Positions 33,047-41,180 of a stretch of 60,363 nucleotides of DNA are shown one piece after another; the first letter of the stretch is position 1; every line of letters begins with the position of its first letter. This DNA comes from JBHJGS01 sp050331575 (GTDB taxonomy: Bacteria > Pseudomonadota > Alphaproteobacteria > Sphingomonadales > Rhodothalassiaceae). Under the pieces are notes generated by a model. That model saw only the letters and a program-made list of their open reading frames with translations. It was not told where the DNA came from and searched no databases. The position numbers and the translations under genes are program-made. Location: assembly GCA_050331575.1 (NCBI GenBank), contig JBHJGS010000028.1, positions 1 through 60,363 on the forward strand, in the 5' to 3' direction.

Positions 33047-33760
33047 TTAGGTGCGGCCCATCCAGCGCGCCAGGCGTCCGCGCAGGCCCCGGGCTGGCTC
33101 CGGTCCGCCGATCTCGAAGCTTAAGGCCGGGTCGGTCAGATTGAACGCGAAGGACAGCCGCGCCTGCCCGCCTTGAAACGGTTCGACCCGATGCGGCAGC
33201 GACGACGGGAACATGATGGCGCGTCCTTCCACGGGAGGCACCCGCACTTCCTGCCGCGGACCTAATGCCGCACCGGCCGCGGTGCGCCATATGCGCCGCG
33301 TGCCGCCTTGGAATCCGAAATATTTGTAGATCTGGTCCTCCAGCACCAGATCGCCGCCGGAGCCCATGTCCAGCGCCGCGTAATAGACCCCCGACCAATG
33401 GCCGCGGCTGCCCAGATGTTCATGGCTGACATTGAAGCTGCCTGGGGGATTGTAATTGGCCCAGCCGCTGAATCCGACCGGCGCAGGGCCGGGGCTGAGC
33501 CCATGCACCTCTGCCCGAACCTGGTCATAGGCGGTGAGCAGCGCTGCCTTCAGCCCCTTGAACGCCGGGACCTCCCGATCGAACAAGTCCTTTGGTGAGT
33601 GCCAGCCGCCGCGATTGGTCACGCGGACACCGCGGTCCTCCGCGCGGGCTGTGTTGACCGCCTCGATCAGATCGGACTTCAAGGCGGCCGCCTCTGCCAA
33701 GTCGAAGCGGAACACCGGCACCGGGAACAGCTCGTTCCGACCCGCCGTTAAGTGCACCAT
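33047..33760 (-). CDS. 2-oxoglutarate/Fe(II)-dependent oxygenase family protein
   Basis: A 237-residue protein resembling the putative 2OG-Fe(II) oxygenase family with an FPVPVFRFDL N-terminus. Signs of the jellyroll: SGWANYNPPGSFNVSHEHLGSRGHWSGVYYAAL in pieces, where the first iron-binding His lies, and FPSSLPHRVEPFQGGQARLSFAFNL, with the distal His and the 2OG-binding Arg. Such proteins hydroxylate amino acids or sugars. The substrate is unknown. It stands between glycan-related genes and could modify a sugar or a peptide. No ribosome site stands out. Confidence 0.75.
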   Translation of the reverse strand: MVHLTAGRNELFPVPVFRFDLAEAAALKSDLIEAVNTARAEDRGVRVTNRGGWHSPKDLFDREVPAFKGLKAALLTAYDQVRAEVHGLSPGPAPVGFSGWANYNPPGSFNVSHEHLGSRGHWSGVYYAALDMGSGGDLVLEDQIYKYFGFQGGTRRIWRTAAGAALGPRQEVRVPPVEGRAIMFPSSLPHRVEPFQGGQARLSFAFNLTDPALSFEIGGPEPARGLRGRLARWMGRT

Positions 33761-33927
33761 GATCCAGCCTTTTGCGACGAATCCCTATATCCTTGCCTTC
33801 GATCAACCCGGCGCCGAGTCCGGCATGTGACTCTTGTCCTGATGGCAGAAAGGACCGATATCAATCGGTAATGCATGACTGACGACCAAAGCTGCGCCAA
33901 ATCCCCGCCTGAATCGGACCGTCTTTG

Positions 33928-34911
33928 ATGGACCCTAGCCTGTCCGCCCATGATTGGAAATCGGATCCGCCAGCGCCAAGTCTGCCGACGCTGAGGGGGC
34001 GGCGCTATGGCATTGATTGGTTGCATCGCTTGGAACGCGCCACTCTTGGCCGGCTTCCCGATCATCCCACGATCAATCTGGCCTTGTCACAGTTCAAATA
34101 TTTTCTGCATAACCGGCGCGCCGCCCAGCTGCATCCGCCGCTTGGCTTTGCAGAACGGCTTATGGGGCTGAAACTGTCTGAGCAGGCGCGCAGTCCGGCG
34201 CTGTCGCCGTTGGTCGATAAGGCCGGGGTGAAGCAGTGGGTGACCGCGCGGCTCGGCCCGGGCCATTGCGTGCCTACCCTGGCGCTTCTCGACAGCCCAG
34301 CCGCCATTGCAGACTTCGCCTTTCCGGTGCCCTCGATCGCCAAGCCGACCCACGCCTGCCGGGATATTCTGTTTTTTCTTCAGAACGGCCCCACCGCCGC
34401 GGAACGCCGCGACATGGCCGCCTGGCTGGAGATCGACTTTTTTGCCGTCAATCGAGAACCGCCTTATCGCGGGCTGACACCGAAGGTCATCGTCGAGCCC
34501 TATATCGGCGATGCCGTGGGCCCGCCTGATGATGTGAAACTCCTTTGTTTCCATGGCCGGCCCAAGATCATTCAAGTCAATCATGATCGGTTCGGCCGGC
34601 ACAGTCTGGATCTGTATGACATGGATGGCCGCTGGCTGCCGCTGCGCTATCGGCAAAACGCATCCGGCCGCGCCTTTCCCTATCCCGCCCTGCTGCCGGC
34701 CATGGCCGAGATGGCGAAGGAGCTCAGCCGGGGCCTGCCATTCGTGCGGGTTGATCTTTACGTCACCGAGGGCCGCTTGCTGGTCGGCGAGATGGCACTT
34801 TATCCCAGCAATTGCACCGTGCATTTTGAACCTGCGCCGGCGGATCGCTACATCGCCAGGCTGTTTGACGAGCCGGACCTGCCGGTCGGCCCAGAGCATC
34901 TGCCGGCCTGA
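33928..34911 (+). CDS. TupA-like ATP-grasp protein
   Basis: A 327-residue protein from the ATG at 33928 (a TTG lies one codon upstream). Segments YFLHNRRAAQLHPPLGFAERL, LSPLVDKAGVKQWV, PSIAKPTHACRD, KVIVEPYIGD, DVKLLCFHGRPKIIQVNHDR and VRVDLYVTEGRLLVGEMALYPSN match the TupA-like ATP-grasp family seen in polysaccharide loci and in teichuronopeptide synthesis. The final motif carries the Asp and Glu/Asn that would bind Mg-ATP. It probably links an amino acid or another carboxylate to a glycan. It is transcribed toward lptB. Confidence 0.8.
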   Translation: MDPSLSAHDWKSDPPAPSLPTLRGRRYGIDWLHRLERATLGRLPDHPTINLALSQFKYFLHNRRAAQLHPPLGFAERLMGLKLSEQARSPALSPLVDKAGVKQWVTARLGPGHCVPTLALLDSPAAIADFAFPVPSIAKPTHACRDILFFLQNGPTAAERRDMAAWLEIDFFAVNREPPYRGLTPKVIVEPYIGDAVGPPDDVKLLCFHGRPKIIQVNHDRFGRHSLDLYDMDGRWLPLRYRQNASGRAFPYPALLPAMAEMAKELSRGLPFVRVDLYVTEGRLLVGEMALYPSNCTVHFEPAPADRYIARLFDEPDLPVGPEHLPA

Positions 34912-34979
34912 AACATCTGTACCTTCCCACCGCATTCATGCATAATCCGGGCCAAGCGGGGAAGGCAGGTGTTTGGCGC

Positions 34980-35741
34980 ATGGACGATCCATTAAGCCGG
35001 GAAAGCGTCGCGGCGGCCGGTGAAGGGTTGCTGGTCCAAGGCATCGGCAAGAGTTATGGCCGCAAGCAGGTGCTGCGCGACGTGTCTTTGCAGCTGCACC
35101 GGGGCGAGGTGGTTGGCCTGCTGGGCCCGAATGGCGCCGGTAAGACAACCTGTTTTTACACGATCATCGGCTTGGTGAAGCCCGATCAGGGCCATATCCA
35201 GTTGGACGGGCGCGAGGTGACGCGCCTGCCAATGTATCGGCGCGCGCAATTGGGCATCGGCTATCTACCGCAGGAGACGTCGATCTTCCGTGGCCTGACC
35301 GTGGCGGACAATATCCGCGCGGTGCTGGAGGTGGTCGAGCCGGACCGGGAGACGCGCGAGCAGCGGCTGGAGGAATTGCTGGAGGAGTTCGCCATCGCCA
35401 GATTGCGGCGCACGCCGTCGATCGCGCTGTCCGGGGGCGAACGGCGTCGCTGTGAAATCGCCCGCGCGCTGGCGGCCAATCCCAGCTTCATCCTGTTGGA
35501 CGAACCCTTCGCCGGCATTGATCCCATCGCCATCGCCAATATCCGCGAATTAACCGCCCATTTGAAAGACCGCGGTATCGGAGTGCTGATCACAGACCAT
35601 AATGTTCGGGAAACCCTGGATATCATCGATCGCGCATACATCATTTTCGATGGCGGGGTGTTGATGGAGGGCACGCCAGCGGACGTAGCCGCCAATCCCG
35701 ACGTTCGACGGGTTTATCTCGGCGAACGCTTTCATTTGTAG
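34980..35741 (+). CDS. lptB: LptB, ATPase of the lipopolysaccharide exporter
   Basis: A 253-residue cytoplasmic ATPase (start at 34980, with AGGTG 9 bases upstream; an ATG at 34938 without a ribosome site would add 14 residues). Motifs: Walker A GPNGAGKTTCF, Q-loop YLPQETSIFRGLTV, signature LSGGERRR, Walker B FILLDEPFAGIDPIA and the switch His in ITDHNVRETL. These are the LptB hallmarks. It energises LptF-LptG, encoded 4 kb away on the other strand. rpoN follows 12 bases downstream, the common alphaproteobacterial arrangement. Confidence 0.96.
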   Translation: MDDPLSRESVAAAGEGLLVQGIGKSYGRKQVLRDVSLQLHRGEVVGLLGPNGAGKTTCFYTIIGLVKPDQGHIQLDGREVTRLPMYRRAQLGIGYLPQETSIFRGLTVADNIRAVLEVVEPDRETREQRLEELLEEFAIARLRRTPSIALSGGERRRCEIARALAANPSFILLDEPFAGIDPIAIANIRELTAHLKDRGIGVLITDHNVRETLDIIDRAYIIFDGGVLMEGTPADVAANPDVRRVYLGERFHL

Positions 35742-35753
35742 CGAGGCGTTGTC

Positions 35754-37241
35754 ATGGCTTTGTCGTCGCGGCTTGATCTTCGGCAATCACAGCAACTGGT
35801 GCTGACCCCGCAGTTGCAGCAGGCGATCAAGCTGTTGCAGCTGTCCAACATGGAATTGGGCGATTTCGTCGCCCAGGAGATCGAGAAAAATCCTCTGCTT
35901 GATCGGCCGGAGGGCGAAGACAGCCCGGCCGCTGAGACGCCGGAGCCGCTGGTCAATGGCGAGGCCGGACCGACCGCCTCCGACACGGCCTTGGTCAACG
36001 GCAATGGCGCGGATAGCCCGCTGGACACCGATGTGCAGGACAGCGTGTTCATCGACGATGGCATCGCCGACCGCATGGACGCACCGGTTGGGCTGGCCGG
36101 TGCTGGGTCCGCGCCGGACGAGGATCTGCCGGGGCTGGATCAAAGGCTCAGCGAGGCGGCCAGCCTGAAAGACCATATCGAGGCGCAACTGCCCGGCTTG
36201 TTCACCGCGCCGATGGACCAAATGATCAGCGTCAGCCTGATCGATCTGTTGGATGAGGCGGGCTATCTGCGCACGGACCTAGAAGACGTTGCGCAGCGCC
36301 TCGGCGCCTCACCGCTGGAGGTTGAAGCGGTGCTGACCTCGCTGCAAACGCTCGATCCCGCCGGCGTGTTCGCCCGCGATCTGCCGGAATGCCTTGCCCT
36401 GCAACTGAAGGAGCGCGACCGCTACGATCCGATGATCGGGGCGCTGTTGGAGCATCTGGACCTGGTGGTCCGCAATGACCGCGCGGGCTTGCGCCAGATC
36501 TGCCAGTGCGAGGATGAGGATCTGGACGATATGCTCGCCGAGCTGCGCAGCTTGAACCCTAAGCCGGGATTGGCGTTCGGCGGCGAGGCGATGGAGCCGG
36601 TCGTACCGGACGTGTTCGTTCGCAAGGGTCATAACGGTCTGTGGACGGTCGAGCTCAATCAGGAGACGCTCCCACGGGTGCTGGTGAACCAAAGCTATTA
36701 TGTTGAGCTGAATACCCGCGCCAAGGAAAAGACCGAGAAGGCGTTCTTGTCGGAATGCCTGGCCAATGCCAATTGGCTGGTCCGCGCGCTGGACCAGCGC
36801 CAACGCACCATCTTGAAGGTGACCACGGAATTGGTCCGCCAGCAGGAGGGATTTTTCGAACACGGCGTGCGTGCGCTGAAGCCGCTTACGCTCAGGCGCA
36901 TTGCCGAGGCCATCAACATGCACGAAAGCACCGTCTCGCGTGTCACCTCGTCGAAATATGTCGGCACGGCTCGCGGCGTCTTTGAGTTGAAATATTTCTT
37001 TACCGCCGCGATCAAGGGCGCGGATTATGGCGAAGAATATTCCGCGGAAGCCGTGCGTCACCGCATCAAGGAGTTGATTGATGCGGAAGATCCGAAGAAG
37101 ATCCTGTCCGATGACAAGCTGGTCGCGATCTTGAGGGCTGAGGGGATCGATATCGCCCGCCGCACCGTCGCCAAATATCGCGAGGCGATGCGCATCGGCT
37201 CGTCGGTGGAGCGCCGCCGCCAGAAGCGCGCGCGGGCGTAA
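35754..37241 (+). CDS. rpoN: RNA polymerase sigma-54 factor
   Basis: A 495-residue sigma factor. Region I is glutamine/leucine-rich (LDLRQSQQLVLTPQLQQAIKLL). An acidic linker spans about 50-125; the core-binding region follows; the helix-turn-helix is near residues 375-400 (LRRIAEAINMHESTVSRVTS); the RpoN box ARRTVAKYRE is close to the C-terminus and reads the -24 element. It directs enhancer-dependent transcription. hpf and ptsN, which usually follow rpoN, are absent; instead the 51-residue minus-strand gene lies downstream. GCGAGG precedes the ATG. Confidence 0.97.
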   Translation: MALSSRLDLRQSQQLVLTPQLQQAIKLLQLSNMELGDFVAQEIEKNPLLDRPEGEDSPAAETPEPLVNGEAGPTASDTALVNGNGADSPLDTDVQDSVFIDDGIADRMDAPVGLAGAGSAPDEDLPGLDQRLSEAASLKDHIEAQLPGLFTAPMDQMISVSLIDLLDEAGYLRTDLEDVAQRLGASPLEVEAVLTSLQTLDPAGVFARDLPECLALQLKERDRYDPMIGALLEHLDLVVRNDRAGLRQICQCEDEDLDDMLAELRSLNPKPGLAFGGEAMEPVVPDVFVRKGHNGLWTVELNQETLPRVLVNQSYYVELNTRAKEKTEKAFLSECLANANWLVRALDQRQRTILKVTTELVRQQEGFFEHGVRALKPLTLRRIAEAINMHESTVSRVTSSKYVGTARGVFELKYFFTAAIKGADYGEEYSAEAVRHRIKELIDAEDPKKILSDDKLVAILRAEGIDIARRTVAKYREAMRIGSSVERRRQKRARA

Positions 37242-37352
37242 GCGCCCGGCCAATCTGTCCAACCAGGCCAATGTGTCCAAACTGGCCCACCTGCCCAATC
37301 TGATCGAGTCGATCCTGCGGCCCAGGCGCGAACCACATCACGCGCAAGCCCG

Positions 37353-37508
37353 TCACTCCTTGTCCTTTTTTGGCGCCGGCTTGGCGCCATCGCTTGTCCA
37401 GGCTGGTGGGTCGCTGGCCGGAAAACTTTCCTCGCTGGCTTCCTCAACTGGATCAAGCTTCGTCCGATGCGGGCGCTTGTCTTTCGGCGTATCGTCAGTG
37501 GCGGTCAC
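37353..37508 (-). CDS. Small acidic/basic protein with EESFPASDPPAW motif
   Basis: A 51-residue protein starting at GTG 37508 with CGGAG 9 bases upstream. It carries LDPVEEASEESFPASDPPAW at 18-37 and a lysine-rich end. This motif recurs in short uncharacterised proteins of alphaproteobacteria (I know it from many genomes but no function). It is probably disordered. It is too short to be obvious among overlapping reading frames, but the conserved motif makes it convincing. The rest of 37242-37663 has no gene; a GC hairpin, CGCCGGT-TGCG-ACCGGCG, lies at 37603-37620 without a T run. Confidence 0.78.
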   Translation of the reverse strand: MTATDDTPKDKRPHRTKLDPVEEASEESFPASDPPAWTSDGAKPAPKKDKE

Positions 37509-37663
37509 AGGCAGCGCTCCGGAAAGCAAATCCTACTCGGCGGGGGCGACCGCCAAGCTGATCCGGACATAACGATCCAATCGCCACCACCGTTCCGCCG
37601 TGCGCCGGTTGCGACCGGCGGGCCGGGCGGCTGATGCGGCCTGGCCGAAGCGGCAAGGGAGCC

Positions 37664-38671
37664 TTATTTGTCCCGGATGACCCGCCGCTCCGGAGCGTAG
37701 GGGTCGTTGATGGGTTCGAAATCGCGCAGTTCGATGCGGCCGCGGCGCACGACATTATCCAGGGCATGGCCTAGATTGAAGCGATAGGCTTCCGGGGACA
37801 GGCGGGCGCCGCCATCGGCGCGACGCAACACGTCGATGGTGCCGATATCGGAGTCGGTGATGCCTCGGAACGCATCGGGGCCGGCATGGCGGCCAGGGCG
37901 ATGGCGCAGCACCAGGTCGCCGTCGACGACCTCACCGCGGGCGGCGATGTCGCGCACCCGATAGGCATGATTGTCGACCACCACCACGCCTTCGGTGGCG
38001 CTGAGATTAACGTAGATCGGATCGGTTCCGGGCGCGTCGGTGTTGATCGGCGGCAGAACGCGACCGCGCGAATAGTCTGAATGGGCCAGCACAAGCGCTG
38101 CCTGGCCCGCATCGTCGCGCGCGTGTTGCAGGCTTTTCAGGCCGCTGGGGATCACCTCCAGCGCGGCATCGGCGTGCGGGCCGGCCAGGCCCAGGCCATT
38201 GATCTGCTGCCACCAGGTCTCCGTGGCCTCATCAAACAGCACCAGATTGTCTTCATAGCCGACGCCGGTGAAACCCAGCCGGGTCACCTCACCATCGACC
38301 TGGCGCTTGAACACCATCGGCGAGGCGCACACCCGGCAATAGGTCACCGCAATCGGCACACCGGCCAGCTCATCATTGATGATGGCGTGGCTGGCGACGA
38401 TGTGCAGTGGGTAGATCTTGGTTTTGCCGTTCAGCGTCACCTCAATAACCGGGGCGAGCTGGCCGACATGCTGGGCGTAGCTGAGCGGCACGAAGCTGGG
38501 AGTGTTCAGCGGCGGTACCGCGTTGCGTGGGCCCTTCACATCCAGTGCGGTAAGGTCGAACGCCGCCTTGTGCAGCGCCGTCTTGGGCCAGGCCGCGGCC
38601 AACTCGGCCCGACCGTCCGCCAGCGCCGGCAGGGCCGCCAGGATGAAGACGGTGAATAGGATACTGCGCAT
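37664..38671 (-). CDS. Exported DUF3179 domain protein
   Basis: A 335-residue protein from the ATG at 38671, with GGAAGGA 8 bases upstream. Residues 1-18 are a signal peptide (MRSILFTVFILAALPALADG). The DUF3179 body follows: IYPLHIVASHAIINDELAGVPIAVTYCRVCASPMVF in pieces, with the C-x2-C pair in TYCRVCAS, ETWWQQINGLGLAG and the HSDYSRGR stretch. Family function is unknown; the paired cysteines suggest a redox or metal site in the periplasm. Its start is 160 bases from the groES promoter and the genes are divergent. Confidence 0.85.
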   Translation of the reverse strand: MRSILFTVFILAALPALADGRAELAAAWPKTALHKAAFDLTALDVKGPRNAVPPLNTPSFVPLSYAQHVGQLAPVIEVTLNGKTKIYPLHIVASHAIINDELAGVPIAVTYCRVCASPMVFKRQVDGEVTRLGFTGVGYEDNLVLFDEATETWWQQINGLGLAGPHADAALEVIPSGLKSLQHARDDAGQAALVLAHSDYSRGRVLPPINTDAPGTDPIYVNLSATEGVVVVDNHAYRVRDIAARGEVVDGDLVLRHRPGRHAGPDAFRGITDSDIGTIDVLRRADGGARLSPEAYRFNLGHALDNVVRRGRIELRDFEPINDPYAPERRVIRDK

Positions 38672-38829
38672 TGTCCGATCCTTCCCTTGTCGCTTGTGTC
38701 GCAAAGCCGCTTTGATTGGACATAGACACTTCGGTGCGGCGGCGCCAGGGGGGCGCGGCGGCTCTGCCGGCTGCTCACGGGCAAGTGCGGCGGCGTGATC
38801 GAGAACGCCCTTCAAATGCAATGCAGTGC

Positions 38830-38858
38830 TTGACAAAAAGGCCGCCCGCACTCTATCT
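38830..38858 (+). promoter_or_regulatory. Probable housekeeping promoter of groESL
   Basis: TTGACA at 38830-38835 is a perfect -35 box; CTATCT at 38853-38858, 17 bases further, is a plausible alphaproteobacterial -10. Transcription would start near 38865, so the CIRCE element covers the start site. No clear sigma-32 type boxes were identified. Confidence 0.65.
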
Positions 38859-38867
38859 GCGCTGCTG

Positions 38868-38894
38868 TTAGCACTCACTCACACAGAGTGCTAA
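38868..38894. promoter_or_regulatory. CIRCE operator (HrcA binding site)
   Basis: TTAGCACTC at 38868-38876 and GAGTGCTAA at 38886-38894 form a perfect 9-9-9 CIRCE inverted repeat with spacer ACTCACACA. The repressor HrcA binds it when GroEL levels are sufficient. It sits just after the predicted -10 box, 86 bases before the groES start. Confidence 0.97.
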
Positions 38895-38980
38895 CAGTGT
38901 TCCGGGGCGCCCGCTAGGAGGGACCGTATCAGGCGCCGCCCGCGCCCCGTCAAACCCTATCCTTTAAGGAGGACATGACA

Positions 38981-39295
38981 ATGGCATTTCGTCCGCTGCA
39001 TGACCGGGTCTTGGTCCGCCGCATCGAGAGCGAGGAAAAGACCGCCGGCGGTATCATCATTCCCGACACCGCCAAGGAAAAGCCGCAAGAAGGTGAAGTC
39101 ATCGCCGTGGGCCCCGGCGCCCGCAACGACAAGGGCGAAGTGGCGGCTCTGGACGTCAAGGCCGGCGACCGCGTGTTGTTCGGCAAATGGTCCGGCACCG
39201 AGGTGAAGATCGACGGCGAAGATCTGCTGATCATGAAGGAATCAGACATTCTGGGCATCGTGGAAGGCAGCACCTCTGCCCGTGCCGCGGCCTAA
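38981..39295 (+). CDS. groES: GroES co-chaperonin
   Basis: A 104-residue protein that caps the GroEL chamber. I choose the ATG at 38981 (MAFRPLHDRVLVRR), because AGGAGG at 38968-38973 is then 7 bases away; the ATG at 38975 would be too close. Family motifs: GGIIIPDTAKEKPQEGEVIAVGPG (mobile loop and roof, in pieces) and GDRVLFGKWSGTEVKIDGEDLLIMKESDILGI. It is transcribed from the CIRCE-controlled promoter with groEL 62 bases downstream. Confidence 0.98.
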   Translation: MAFRPLHDRVLVRRIESEEKTAGGIIIPDTAKEKPQEGEVIAVGPGARNDKGEVAALDVKAGDRVLFGKWSGTEVKIDGEDLLIMKESDILGIVEGSTSARAAA

Positions 39296-39357
39296 GGCCT
39301 GCGCCACACGCGATCCCATTCGTCGTTCAACCGTAAAGTGAAAGAGGTCATATCAAC

Positions 39358-40998
39358 ATGGCTGCCAAAGACGTTAAATTTCATACCGACGCCCGCAATC
39401 GCATCCTGAAGGGCGTCAACACCCTGGCCGACGCGGTCAAGGTGACCCTGGGTCCGAAGGGCCGCAATGTGGTCCTGGAAAAGTCCTTCGGCGCGCCGCG
39501 CATCACCAAGGACGGCGTCACCGTCGCCAAGGAAATTGAACTGAAGGACAAGTTCGAGAATATGGGCGCACAGATGGTCAAGGAGGTCGCCTCCAAGACC
39601 AATGATCTGGCCGGCGACGGCACCACCACCGCCACGGTGCTGGCGCAGTCCATCGTCAATGAGGGCATGAAGTCGGTGGCCGCCGGCATGAATCCGATGG
39701 ATCTGAAGCGCGGCATCGATCTGGCTGTCACCAAGATTGTCGAGGACATCAAGTCCCGCTCCAAGGACATCTCCTCTTCCGGTGAAATCTCTCAGGTCGG
39801 CACCATTTCCGCCAACGGCGAGCGCGAAGTCGGTGAGATGATCGCCAAGGCCATGGACAAGGTCGGCAAGGAAGGTGTCATCACCGTTGAGGAAGCCAAG
39901 GGCCTGGAGTCGGAACTGGATGTCGTGGAAGGCATGCAGTTCGATCGCGGCTACCTGTCGCCTTACTTCATCACCGACAGCGAAAAGATGGTGGCGGAGT
40001 TGGAGAATCCCTTCATCCTGCTGCATGAGAAGAAGCTGTCCAACCTGCAGGCCATGCTGCCGATCCTGGAATCGGTGGTTCAGTCCAGCCGTCCGCTGCT
40101 GATCATCGCTGAAGATGTGGAAGGCGAGGCGCTGGCTACCCTGGTGGTCAACAAGCTGCGTGGCGGCCTGAAGGTCGCGGCGGTGAAGGCGCCGGGCTTC
40201 GGCGACCGTCGCAAGGCCATGCTGGAAGACATCGCCGTGCTGACCGGCGGCCAGGTGATCTCCGAAGATCTCGGCATCAAGCTGGAAAATGTCACCATCG
40301 ACATGCTCGGCACCGCCAAGAAGGTCACCATCAACAAGGACGACACCACCATCGTTGATGGCGCCGGCACGGCCGACGACATCAAGGCGCGCTGCGACCA
40401 GATCCGCACCCAGATCGACAATACCAGCTCTGACTATGACCGCGAAAAGCTGCAGGAGCGGCTGGCCAAGCTGTCCGGCGGCGTGGCCGTGATCAAGGTC
40501 GGCGGTGCCACTGAGGTGGAAGTGAAGGAGCGCAAGGACCGGGTCGACGACGCGCTGCACGCCACCCGCGCGGCGGTGGAAGAGGGCATCGTGCCGGGCG
40601 GCGGCACCGCGCTGCTCTATGCCACCCGGGCGCTGGACGGCTTGAAGGGCGAGAATGAAGACCAGACCCGCGGCATCGATATTGTGCGTCGCTCGCTGCA
40701 GTCGCCGCTGCGCCAGATCGCCCAAAATGCGGGCTTCGACGGCGCCGTTGTTGCCGGCAAGCTGTTGGAGCAGGACGACACCAGCCACGGCTTCAACGCG
40801 CAGACCGAGGTTTATGAGAATCTCGTCTCCGCCGGTGTGATCGACCCGACCAAGGTGGTGCGCGCGGCTCTGCAGGACGCCGCCTCCGTGGCCGGCCTGC
40901 TGATCACCACTGAAGCCACCGTCGCGGAACTGCCGGACGACAAGCCCGCCGCTCCGGCCGGCGCCGGCATGGGCGACATGGGCGGCATGGGCTTCTAA
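39358..40998 (+). CDS. groEL: GroEL chaperonin
   Basis: A 546-residue chaperonin subunit, of normal length. The ATP site is present (KVTLGPKGRNV and GDGTTTATVLA), as are RRKAMLEDIA and the C-terminal flexible GGM repeat (GMGDMGGMGF). It forms two heptameric rings that fold cytosolic proteins. It is the second gene of the CIRCE-regulated operon. AGAGGT precedes the ATG by 9 bases. The long minus-strand reading frame across it is a codon-bias artefact. Confidence 0.99.
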   Translation: MAAKDVKFHTDARNRILKGVNTLADAVKVTLGPKGRNVVLEKSFGAPRITKDGVTVAKEIELKDKFENMGAQMVKEVASKTNDLAGDGTTTATVLAQSIVNEGMKSVAAGMNPMDLKRGIDLAVTKIVEDIKSRSKDISSSGEISQVGTISANGEREVGEMIAKAMDKVGKEGVITVEEAKGLESELDVVEGMQFDRGYLSPYFITDSEKMVAELENPFILLHEKKLSNLQAMLPILESVVQSSRPLLIIAEDVEGEALATLVVNKLRGGLKVAAVKAPGFGDRRKAMLEDIAVLTGGQVISEDLGIKLENVTIDMLGTAKKVTINKDDTTIVDGAGTADDIKARCDQIRTQIDNTSSDYDREKLQERLAKLSGGVAVIKVGGATEVEVKERKDRVDDALHATRAAVEEGIVPGGGTALLYATRALDGLKGENEDQTRGIDIVRRSLQSPLRQIAQNAGFDGAVVAGKLLEQDDTSHGFNAQTEVYENLVSAGVIDPTKVVRAALQDAASVAGLLITTEATVAELPDDKPAAPAGAGMGDMGGMGF

Positions 40999-41006
40999 AG
41001 CACCCT

Positions 41007-41028
41007 CCGACCGATCGCGATCGGTCGG
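41007..41028. other. 22-bp perfect palindrome after groEL
   Basis: An 11-bp arm, CCGACCGATCG, is followed directly by its complement, eight bases after the groEL stop. There is no T run, so it may be an accessory hairpin before the real terminator at 41066-41098 or a protein-binding site. Confidence 0.6.
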
Positions 41029-41065
41029 GTACGGCCCAAAGCCAGCCCGACCGGCTCAGCCTGAT

Positions 41066-41098
41066 GAAAGGCGGTCTCCGTGCCGGGGGCCGCCTTTC
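41066..41098 (+). terminator. Intrinsic terminator of groESL
   Basis: GAAAGGCGG at 41066-41074 pairs perfectly with CCGCCTTTC at 41090-41098, a 9-bp GC-rich stem with a 15-base loop and A/T ends, 68 bases after groEL. The T tract is short (TTTCCTGTT), so efficiency is uncertain. Confidence 0.7.
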
Positions 41099-41180
41099 CT
41101 GTTGCCGTGACTTGCCTTAAAGTCACGGCGCATCCGCGTGTGTCGGCATGCGCCCCCGTGCTTGATGGAGACCCGCGCCC

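Noticed and set aside
39292..40788. Minus-strand frame of nearly 500 codons across groEL
   Set aside because: Frames opposite strongly codon-biased GC-rich genes stay open by chance; the groEL frame is certain and this one matches no family.
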